NCBI GenBank assembly: GCA_029859385.1
Contig: JAOUDF010000132.1
Span: forward strand, 1 to 7,219
Length of the DNA: 7,219 nt
Direction of reading: 5' to 3'
Source of the DNA: Nitrospirota bacterium
GTDB lineage: Bacteria; Nitrospirota; JAOUDF01
Shown: positions 1-5,461 of the stretch, in pieces
How positions within the stretch are numbered: position 1 is the stretch's first letter
Layout: each line of letters begins with the position of its first letter
Program-made: the position numbers and the translations under genes
Notes under the pieces: model-generated
Database searches by the model: none
Told to the model about the DNA's origin: nothing
The model's input: the letters and a program-made list of their open reading frames with translations, nothing else

Positions 1-335
1 ATGCCGTGCACGGCAGCCTCGGCCTCGGCGAGGCGGGTAAAGGCGGCAATCGATCTTGATTTTACCGAATCCGGAAGGGTAGATGCGCCGATGATGGCGC
101 TGATGTCGGAAAGGTGACGGTGATGATGCTGCGCTGTCTTCTCGACAACCACATCCACTTTCGTGGCGGAGATGCCGGAGCGGACAACCTTTTCAGCCTT
201 GAGAGACCAGCCGGAGAGCGGAAGTGACGAAAGGGCGGCGGACAGGGCTTCGAGCGAGAGTCCCGCGTCCACCATGGCCCCAAGGAGCATGTCGCCGGAA
301 ATACCTGAGAAACAGTCGAGATAAGCAGTTCTCAT
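1..335 (-). CDS. larC: LarC, nickel-pincer cofactor nickel-insertion protein (5' part only)
   Basis: The first 111 codons of LarC (formerly DUF111) are present; the gene runs off the left edge. LarC is the CTP-dependent cyclometallase that inserts nickel into the pyridinium bis-thiocarboxylate mononucleotide, completing the nickel-pincer cofactor first found in lactate racemase. The N-terminus carries the family block YLDCFSGISGDMLLGA (residues 5-20) and a His cluster (QHHHRHLSDI, residues 69-78), both typical of LarC. It follows larB by 27 bases, as in other larBC operons. The ATG at 335 is the only standard start in frame after a stop at 356-354. It has no recognisable Shine-Dalgarno sequence and is preceded by two tiny ORFs (see findings). 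The identity is secure from the N-terminal block. Whether larC is intact or split into larC1/larC2, as in some lactobacilli, cannot be seen here. Confidence 0.92.
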   Translation of the reverse strand, partial: MRTAYLDCFSGISGDMLLGAMVDAGLSLEALSAALSSLPLSGWSLKAEKVVRSGISATKVDVVVEKTAQHHHRHLSDISAIIGASTLPDSVKSRSIAAFTRLAEAEAAVHG

Positions 336-362
336 AGTACCATCGAGAGGAGATTAAGACAT

Positions 363-1115
363 TTACGCAGCCGACAGGATGTTGATCCGGTGCGCCGCGA
401 CTCCCGCCCCGAAGCCGTTGTCGATGTTTACGACAGTGACGCCCGACGCGCAGGAGTTGAGCATTGCCAAAAGCGCCGATATGCCTCCGAAGGCCGCGCC
501 GTAGCCAACACTGGTCGGTACGGCGACGACGGGCTTGTCCACCATGCCGCCGACCACGCTGGCCAGGGCGCCATCCATGCCGGCAACAACAATGAGGACG
601 CGGGCGGAAAAGATCGTCTCCTTGCGGTGAAACAGGCGATGTATCCCCGCCACCCCTACGTCGTAGAGCGATTCCACGGCGCTTCCCAAGGTCTCGGCGG
701 TGACCTTTGCCTCCTCGGCCACCGGTATGTCGGACGTCCCGGCCGATACCACCAGCACCTTGCCCTTTGGTTCCGGCGCCTTGTGCAGAAGTACGGCCGT
801 ACGGGCCCGTGGGTTGTAGACCACCCGGCCATCCATTCTCTGAAGCGCCTCGGCCTGCTCGGGCGAAACACGGGTCGCCAGGATGTCGGCATTCTTTTCC
901 AGCAGGCTCCGGGCAATCCCTTCCACCTGGTCGACCTGCTTCCCTTCGCAGAAGATCACCTCGGGGAACCCCTGTCGCAGGGCCCGGTGATGGTCGACCT
1001 GGGCGTACTCCAGGTTTTCGTAGGGCAGGGTGCGAAGCCGCGCCATGGCCTCATCAACCGGAAGGTTGCCGTTTCTGACCTCTTCCAGCAGCTTATGGAT
1101 GTCCTCGGTCCTCAC
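363..1115 (-). CDS. larB: LarB, nickel-pincer cofactor biosynthesis carboxylase
   Basis: This is a 250-residue LarB, a normal length for the family. LarB carboxylates the pyridinium ring of nicotinic acid adenine dinucleotide and hydrolyses the phosphoanhydride, giving the dicarboxylated mononucleotide that LarE then sulfurises. The N-terminal part (about 1-110) contains GFPEVIFCEGK (49-59). The C-terminal part (about 118-245) resembles the AIR carboxylase PurE, with SAGTSDIPVAEEA (124-136), VAGMDGALASVVGG (177-190) and a late NIDNGFGAG (230-238). Cys222, in the segment LLAMLNSCASG, sits where LarB family members keep the cysteine that attaches to the pyridinium ring. The start is GTG, three bases after the gpsA stop. 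A GAGGAG Shine-Dalgarno, six bases before the GTG, overlaps the end of gpsA, which suggests translational coupling. larC follows; larE is not in view. Confidence 0.95.
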   Translation of the reverse strand: MRTEDIHKLLEEVRNGNLPVDEAMARLRTLPYENLEYAQVDHHRALRQGFPEVIFCEGKQVDQVEGIARSLLEKNADILATRVSPEQAEALQRMDGRVVYNPRARTAVLLHKAPEPKGKVLVVSAGTSDIPVAEEAKVTAETLGSAVESLYDVGVAGIHRLFHRKETIFSARVLIVVAGMDGALASVVGGMVDKPVVAVPTSVGYGAAFGGISALLAMLNSCASGVTVVNIDNGFGAGVAAHRINILSAA

Positions 1116-1118
1116 CCC

Positions 1119-2141
1119 TTACTCCTCACTCTTGAGCGACCGCCCCATGAGGTCGCGGAGCGCTGTAGCAGTATCCTTCTCCTCGTAAAGAATGCGGTAG
1201 ACCTGCTCGGTAATCGGCATCTCTATCCCCTGCTTCATTGCCAGATGATGCACAGCCCGGGCGGTCTGCACCCCTTCGGCCACCATGGTCATTCCGGCGA
1301 GGATATCCTTAAGTTTCTCCCCCTTGCCCAGCCGCATGCCCAGGGTACGGTTACGGCTCAGGTCACCGGTACAGGTAAGGACCAGGTCGCCCATCCCCGC
1401 CAGACCTGCAAAGGTAGCAGGCTGCGCCCCCATGGAGACACCGAGCCTGGTTATTTCCGCCAGGCCCCGGGTAATGAGGGCAGCCCGGGCATTGTTGCCG
1501 AACCCGAGACCATCAGAAATTCCCGCGGCGATGGCGATAACGTTCTTTATGGCCCCGGCCAGCTCCACCCCCATGACGTCGCTGTTGGTATAAAGCCGGA
1601 ACGACGGGCCGGAAAGAGCATCCTGCACCGCTCTCCCGACAGACTCGTCGAAGGCGGCGGCAGTCGCGGCCGTAGGAAGGTTTGCAGCCACTTCTTTGGC
1701 AAAGGTCGGGCCGGAGAGGAAGGCGAGTCGCTGGTGCAGCGCCCCGGGCAGGACGGTCTTGAGCACGTCGGACATGGGCAAAAGCGTCTCGTTTTCCACC
1801 CCCTTGGTGGCGCAGACGACGATATGGCGCTCCGAGAGCAGGGGAGATACCTTTTCGAGGACCCGGCGAGTTACGTGGGACGGCACGACCCAGAGCACCA
1901 TGTCTGCCCCTGAGACAGCCTCTTCGAAAACATTGGTGGGGCTGATTGTTTCGGGCAGCCGGACTCCCGGCAGGTAGATGCTGTTTTCCCGCTTCTCGCG
2001 GACCTCGGCGACCAGCGGATGCTCGTGGATCCAGAGACGGACCGCATGTCCCTTCTCCGCCGCGACCTTGGCCAGGGCCGTCCCCCAGCTTCCGCCGCCG
2101 ATTACGGCGATGGTCAGCGCAGCTGTCGTAGTTGCTCCCAA
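1119..2141 (-). CDS. gpsA: Glycerol-3-phosphate dehydrogenase [NAD(P)+]
   Basis: GpsA reduces dihydroxyacetone phosphate to sn-glycerol-3-phosphate in the cytoplasm, supplying the backbone for phospholipids. Numbered from the TTG start used here (340 residues), it shows the N-terminal Rossmann loop IGGGSWGTALA (about 14-24), CATKGVENE with Lys113, the LSGPTFAKEVA block (142-152), the catalytic-lysine segment ELAGAIKNVIAIAAG (Lys199), and NARAALITRG (217-226), which binds substrate phosphate. Length and motif order are normal for the family. An upstream in-frame GTG at 2153 would add four residues but has no Shine-Dalgarno. The TTG at 2141 is preceded by GGAGG at a short 4-base spacing, so it is preferred with modest certainty. 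The gene lies 22-34 bases after the archease-like gene, depending on start, and leads directly into larB. Confidence 0.95.
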   Translation of the reverse strand: MGATTTAALTIAVIGGGSWGTALAKVAAEKGHAVRLWIHEHPLVAEVREKRENSIYLPGVRLPETISPTNVFEEAVSGADMVLWVVPSHVTRRVLEKVSPLLSERHIVVCATKGVENETLLPMSDVLKTVLPGALHQRLAFLSGPTFAKEVAANLPTAATAAAFDESVGRAVQDALSGPSFRLYTNSDVMGVELAGAIKNVIAIAAGISDGLGFGNNARAALITRGLAEITRLGVSMGAQPATFAGLAGMGDLVLTCTGDLSRNRTLGMRLGKGEKLKDILAGMTMVAEGVQTARAVHHLAMKQGIEMPITEQVYRILYEEKDTATALRDLMGRSLKSEE

Positions 2142-2145
2142 GTCT

Positions 2146-2150
2146 CCTCC
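2146..2150 (-). promoter_or_regulatory. Shine-Dalgarno of gpsA
   Basis: GGAGG on the minus strand lies 4 bases before a TTG codon at 2141 and inside the coding sequence that would result from the GTG at 2153. It favours the TTG as the real start. The spacing is shorter than usual, so the choice is not settled. Confidence 0.45.
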
Positions 2151-2175
2151 CACGCTTTCACTTTAAAACCGGAAC

Positions 2176-2601
2176 TTACGTCGCAAGATGCACCATGGCT
2201 TCCCAGCCTCCGGGGGTCTGCTCTACGCGGAGACCCGCATATGATGCCGATTTCACATAATGTTCTATGTGATGTCTGTCGGGATCGTACTGTTCTCCGA
2301 GGACTGCCACCCTCAGGTGCCACTGGTCGATTTCGTGAATACCCACTGCCTCGACAAGAAACCCCTCGCTCTCAAAAAGAAAGATGATCTCGTTGAGCCA
2401 GGAGACCATCAGCCCGTCGACATCCTTGGCCCGGATGGTGATGAGCCGCTCTTCCACCGGCTGAATCTGGTCTGCATCGGTCAGAAGGGTGGTAAGGGCC
2501 CGGGCTGCCTGGGCAAAGAGGGTCGAGAGGTCGCTCCCCCAAAGCCTGAGTCCCAGGCCGGTAATTGGTTCGAGAAGTTCAAATCCGCCGCTTCGCGACA
2601 T
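2176..2601 (-). CDS. Archease-like protein lacking the conserved metal-binding residues
   Basis: This 141-residue protein follows the archease fold pattern along its whole length: a start resembling 'xEHTADxGxxxxG' (FELLEPITGLGLRLWG, residues 7-22), SDLSTLFAQAARAL, a DVDGLMVSWLNEIIFLFESEG block (60-80; family form D-E-LL-x-WLNELL), VLGEQYDPDRH (100-110), and KSASYAGLRVEQ (117-128; family form KA-x-TYH-x). Archease activates the RNA ligase RtcB by promoting its guanylylation, using acidic residues that bind a divalent metal. Here the normal E-H-T-A-D is E-P-I-T-G (11-15), the His after Tyr is Ala122, and the usual C-terminal Asp-Ile is replaced in VHLAT (137-141). The fold is probably kept but the known chemistry is unlikely. 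The ATG follows the upstream stop by one base, with GAGG about 7 bases before it. No rtcB is in the window. Confidence 0.8.
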   Translation of the reverse strand: MSRSGGFELLEPITGLGLRLWGSDLSTLFAQAARALTTLLTDADQIQPVEERLITIRAKDVDGLMVSWLNEIIFLFESEGFLVEAVGIHEIDQWHLRVAVLGEQYDPDRHHIEHYVKSASYAGLRVEQTPGGWEAMVHLAT

Positions 2602-2602
2602 G

Positions 2603-3256
2603 CTATACCTCTATGATTCTTGGTTTTGCCGACATCCTGCTCTCGGCCTGGCGCGGCTCCCATACCGCCACCTCGCCCGGTTCCCAGATAATGGAGACCA
2701 GTTTATACGAAGAAGGCAACGCGGCCAGCGGGCTTCCCGCCGGCACGGATACCCTCACCGAGGCAAGCTGAAACTCCCTGAGATGATGTGCCCGATAGAC
2801 CGGTATCTCGCCGCTCCCTATCTCGTTTGCCATGAGAAAAGGGACTGTGGTAACAACAGGGACATTGATCTGGCGCGCGCCTATCCTCAGGCTCACTATC
2901 TCCTGGCCGCCTGAAGACACCGAAAGGGCCACTGTTTTCCGTTCATTTTGCCAACAGAAAACAGTGGACGTATCGCATCCCTGACCACAGATGCCGCTGG
3001 TACCATTCGACAGAAGGCGGCTCAGGTAGAACCCTTTTCTTTCCTCGCTGTGGACAAAAGCCGGGGCAATGCCCAGTTCGCTGACGAAGCCTTCGCCCAT
3101 GCCGTATCGGCTGGCGTAAAGACAGCCGACGGTCATGCCGGGCATGACCTCTTCAACCTCCACGGAATCAGGCAAGGCCTCCCTGGCCTTTCTGGCCGGA
3201 ACAAGATAGAGCACCATGAGGGAAAGGCTGTCGCCTTCAAAGCCGTTCTTCAACAT
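2603..3256 (-). CDS. Unknown conserved-looking protein in the dnaB operon
   Basis: I do not recognise this 217-residue protein with confidence. It has no signal peptide or clear membrane segment and looks rich in beta strands. Visible features are an N-terminal LYLVPARKAREALP (16-29), VMPGMTVGCLYASRYG (37-52), ERKGFYLSRLL (72-82), a Cys cluster (Cys90, Cys94 and Cys101 in GICGQGCDTSTVFCW, with a further Cys45), and a basic C-terminus. The order 'VPxxKAxxLLP ... PG ... Y ... RGFY ... F-x-W' faintly recalls the acetoacetate-decarboxylase-like beta-barrel superfamily, but the catalytic lysine region is absent, so that is only a fold-level guess. The ATG at 3256 has GGGAG about 8 bases upstream and lies 19 bases after dnaB. 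The stop is one base from the archease-like start. This tight pairing suggests the two proteins work together or are at least co-expressed. Confidence 0.8.
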   Translation of the reverse strand: MLKNGFEGDSLSLMVLYLVPARKAREALPDSVEVEEVMPGMTVGCLYASRYGMGEGFVSELGIAPAFVHSEERKGFYLSRLLSNGTSGICGQGCDTSTVFCWQNERKTVALSVSSGGQEIVSLRIGARQINVPVVTTVPFLMANEIGSGEIPVYRAHHLREFQLASVRVSVPAGSPLAALPSSYKLVSIIWEPGEVAVWEPRQAESRMSAKPRIIEV

Positions 3257-3275
3257 GCCCCGCTCTCCCTGTCAC

Positions 3276-4628
3276 CTAAAATTCATGCCTCTTTTCTTTG
3301 CTCCCAAACTTGGTGTATTGATGCATGAACGTCATCTCCACCGTGCCGACCGGGCCGTTACGCTGCTTCGCTACTATTATTTCGGCAGTCCCCTTGTTGT
3401 CCGGGTTGTCGCGGTTATAGACCTCGTCGCGATAGATGAATATTACCACGTCGGCATCCTGTTCGATGGAGCCCGACTCCCTCAAGTCGGCCGGGACCGG
3501 TCTCTTGTCGGTCCTGCTCTCCACCGCGCGGCTGAGCTGGGAAAGGGCCACTACCGGGGCGCCGATCTCCTTGGCCAGCGCCTTGAGCGAGCGGGAGATT
3601 TCCGATACCTCCTGCACCCGGTTCTCCACTCGCGAGTTACCCCTCATCAGCTGAAGGTAGTCGACGACCACCAGCCCAAGGTCGCCGTGCTGGGCGCGAA
3701 GCCGCCTGGCCTTGGCGCGCATCTCCATGACGGAGATGGCCGGGGTGTCATCAATAAAGAGAGGGGCACCTGAAAGGCGACCAGCCGCCATGGTAAGCTT
3801 GCCCCAGTCTTCGTCCTGCAGAAAACCCGACCGCAGGCGATGGGCGTCCACCATGGCCTGGGAGCAGAGGAGCCTGAGCACCAGCTGTTCTTTCGACATC
3901 TCAAGGCTGAAGACACCGACGGGTCGCTTGAGGTCGATGGCCACATGCTCGGCGATGTTCATACAAAAAGAGGTCTTACCCATGGAGGGGCGTCCCGCCA
4001 CAATAATGAGGTCCGACGACTGCATGCCCGACATCATGAAATCGAGGTCGGTAAACCCGGTGGCAACGCCGGTGATCGACTCCTTCCGGTCGTAAAGCCG
4101 CTCGATCATCTCGAAGCTGTCCTTGACGACCTCTTTTACCTGCACAAAGGATGAGCGGATATTCCGCTCCGATATCTCAAACATCCGCTGCGCCGCCTTG
4201 TCGATGAGTTCGCCGACCTCAAGGCTGTCTTCATAGGCGCTGGTGATGATCTCGGTCGAGGCGCTGATCAGCTTGCGCAGGATAGACTTCTCCCTGATTA
4301 TCCGGGCATAATGCGCCACATTGGCGGCGGTAAAAACGGCATTGGTCAGCGACGCCAGATAGGCACGGCCGCCTACCGCATCAAGCTCATTATTGCGCTG
4401 GAGTATTTCGGAAAGGGTAATGAGATCTATCGACTGACGCTGCTCGTGAAGCTCTATCATCCGCTGGAATATCCGCCGGTGCGCATCGCGATAGAAGTCA
4501 TCGATAGAGATGATCTCGAGCACACGGTCGATGGCTTCTTCCTCAATTAAAACCGCGCCCAGCAGCGACAGCTCAGCCTCAAGATTCTGAGGCGGAAGCT
4601 TCTGAAGGGAAAGGTCGGCATCCAGCAT
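3276..4628 (-). CDS. dnaB: Replicative DNA helicase DnaB
   Basis: DnaB is the hexameric 5'-3' helicase that unwinds DNA at the replication fork and recruits primase. Numbered from the ATG start (450 residues, the usual length), the N-terminal domain spans about 8-115 (LPPQNLEAELSLLGAVL at the start). The RecA-like motor follows, with Walker A GRPSMGKT (212-219), SLEMSKEQL (241-249), Walker B LVVVDYLQLM (319-328), the ALSQLSR sensor (361-367), DLRESGSIEQDADVV (381-395) and KQRNGPVGT (421-429) containing the late arginine. There is no intein and no frameshift. A TTG at 4646 would add six residues but lacks a Shine-Dalgarno. The ATG at 4628 has a weak AGGT about 6 bases upstream and gives the standard N-terminus. 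dnaB is the first gene after the rplI terminator and heads the left-hand cluster. Confidence 0.97.
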   Translation of the reverse strand: MLDADLSLQKLPPQNLEAELSLLGAVLIEEEAIDRVLEIISIDDFYRDAHRRIFQRMIELHEQRQSIDLITLSEILQRNNELDAVGGRAYLASLTNAVFTAANVAHYARIIREKSILRKLISASTEIITSAYEDSLEVGELIDKAAQRMFEISERNIRSSFVQVKEVVKDSFEMIERLYDRKESITGVATGFTDLDFMMSGMQSSDLIIVAGRPSMGKTSFCMNIAEHVAIDLKRPVGVFSLEMSKEQLVLRLLCSQAMVDAHRLRSGFLQDEDWGKLTMAAGRLSGAPLFIDDTPAISVMEMRAKARRLRAQHGDLGLVVVDYLQLMRGNSRVENRVQEVSEISRSLKALAKEIGAPVVALSQLSRAVESRTDKRPVPADLRESGSIEQDADVVIFIYRDEVYNRDNPDNKGTAEIIVAKQRNGPVGTVEMTFMHQYTKFGSKEKRHEF

Positions 4629-4674
4629 GATATACCTATCGGACAAAGAAGATGAGGGAAAGAACTCAGGGCGG

Positions 4675-4715
4675 AAACGAAAAGGCCGTGAGTACCTAAG
4701 AGCATACTCACGGCC
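4675..4715 (-). terminator. Intrinsic terminator after rplI
   Basis: Positions 4684-4694 and 4705-4715 form a perfect 11-bp inverted repeat (GGCCGTGAGTA and its complement) with a 10-base loop. On the minus strand the stem is followed directly by TTTTCGTTT (4683-4675). It sits 25 bases after the rplI stop and about 47 bases before the dnaB start. A hairpin plus T-rich tail fits a rho-independent terminator ending the metK-ahcY-rplI transcript. The T-run is interrupted by CG, so some read-through into dnaB is possible. On the plus strand it has no T-run. Confidence 0.85.
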
Positions 4716-4740
4716 GGTTTAAAAAGCAAGTACAGCGGTA

Positions 4741-5190
4741 TCAGTCCGCCGTCTTTACGACGAACAGTTTTACCTCAGCGGTGACCCCCTGCTGAAGCTT
4801 CACAGGCACCACATACTCGCCGAGCTTCTTGATAGGCTCTTCGAGCTGAATCTTCTTCCTGTCCACCTCGACGCCCTCTTTCTTCAGGGCCTCATGGACA
4901 TCCATGGAGGTTACGGAGCCGAAGAGCTTGTCTTCTTCGCCCGCCTGCCTGTCGATGGTGATGCTCACGGCGCTGATCTTCTTGGCCAGCGCATTGGCCT
5001 CGTCGAGGAGCTTCTTTGCCCGCTCGGCGATGACCCGCTTCTCGTGCTCGAGGGCCTTCATGTTCTTGTCCGTGGCCAGGGTGGCCTTCCTGCGGGGCAG
5101 AAGATAATTCCTGCCATACCCGTCGGCAACGTTCACCATGTCGCCGATCTTGCCCAGATGCTCTACGTCTTCTCTCAATATTACCTGCAC
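4741..5190 (-). CDS. rplI: Large ribosomal subunit protein bL9
   Basis: bL9 binds 23S rRNA near the L1 stalk base and helps maintain reading frame. The 149 residues match the family length. The N-terminal RNA-binding lobe shows MQVILREDVEHLGKIGD (1-17) and VADGYGRNYLLPRRKA (21-36), close to the bL9 signature; the usual 'PRGLA' is PRRKA here. A charged connecting helix (about 41-75) and a C-terminal lobe ending in VTAEVKLFVVK follow. The start is GTG with GGAGG 8 bases upstream. rplI normally follows rpsF and rpsR; here it instead follows the His-rich protein and ahcY, and a terminator separates it from dnaB. Confidence 0.97.
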   Translation of the reverse strand: MQVILREDVEHLGKIGDMVNVADGYGRNYLLPRRKATLATDKNMKALEHEKRVIAERAKKLLDEANALAKKISAVSITIDRQAGEEDKLFGSVTSMDVHEALKKEGVEVDRKKIQLEEPIKKLGEYVVPVKLQQGVTAEVKLFVVKTAD

Positions 5191-5222
5191 TGCTTTGTCC
5201 TCCGCGTGTGAAACTGTTTCAA

Positions 5223-5417
5223 TTAATGGTTACAACCGTGATGACCGTGCCCGTGGCCATGATGATGGCCGTGATGGTGGTCATGGTCGTGTGCGTGGTT
5301 GCACATGTCGCTCATCCTCTTGGGTTCGTCGAACATGGTGCACCAGAGTTCATAGGGGTCATGCAGCCTGGGGTGGTCGGTAACCGCTTCCGGGCAGCCC
5401 TTGCATGGGTGAGACAT
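5223..5417 (-). CDS. Small Cys/His-rich, probably metal-binding protein
   Basis: This is a 64-residue protein of no family I can name. It starts MSHPCKGCPEAV with a C-x2-C pair (Cys5, Cys8), has a middle segment with DPYELWCTMFDEPKRM (20-35, Cys26), and ends in a tail (41-64) with 14 histidines spaced by Gly and Asp, plus Cys39 and Cys62. Such tails bind Ni, Zn, Cu or Co in proteins like HypB, UreE and Hpn, so metal binding is a fair inference; which metal is unknown. It has no signal peptide and is likely cytoplasmic. The gene is real: a strong AGGAGG lies 7 bases before the ATG, it fits in the same-strand operon between ahcY (44 bases upstream) and rplI (32 bases downstream), and its histidine codons mix CAT and CAC instead of repeating one unit. 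The nickel-cofactor genes larB and larC lie about 4 kb downstream in the next unit, which makes a nickel role tempting but unproven. Confidence 0.85.
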   Translation of the reverse strand: MSHPCKGCPEAVTDHPRLHDPYELWCTMFDEPKRMSDMCNHAHDHDHHHGHHHGHGHGHHGCNH

Positions 5418-5443
5418 GGTAAAACCTCCTTAAAATCTAAAGC

Positions 5444-5460
5444 ATAGGTCTTGGACCTAT
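5444..5460 (-). other. Inverted repeat just after ahcY
   Basis: A perfect 7-bp inverted repeat (ATAGGTC / GACCTAT, 3-base loop) begins one base after the ahcY stop, in the 44-base gap before the His-rich gene. It is followed by GCTTTAGATTTT, not a clean T-run. It may be a weak attenuator, an mRNA-processing or stabilising hairpin, or chance. Confidence 0.45.
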
Positions 5461-5461
5461 T

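Noticed and set aside
390..1913. A 507-codon open frame on the plus strand across larB and gpsA
   Set aside because: It lies opposite two well-identified genes, its translation is rich in His, Gly, Arg and Pro with no family motif, and it is explained by the GC-rich codon bias of the true genes.
4629..4646. TTG at 4646 as the dnaB start
   Set aside because: It has no Shine-Dalgarno, and the ATG at 4628 gives the normal DnaB length and N-terminus.
4701..4729. Possible dnaB promoter TTGCTT-17 bases-TATGCT on the minus strand
   Set aside because: Only 3 of 6 and 4 of 6 bases match the sigma-70 consensus, and it overlaps the terminator stem, so the match may be chance. dnaB still needs a promoter or read-through.
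5209..5221. Palindrome TGAAAC-T-GTTTCA between the His-rich gene and rplI
   Set aside because: The 1-base centre cannot form a stable RNA hairpin, and a single 6-bp half-site repeat with no second copy or promoter is too weak to call an operator.
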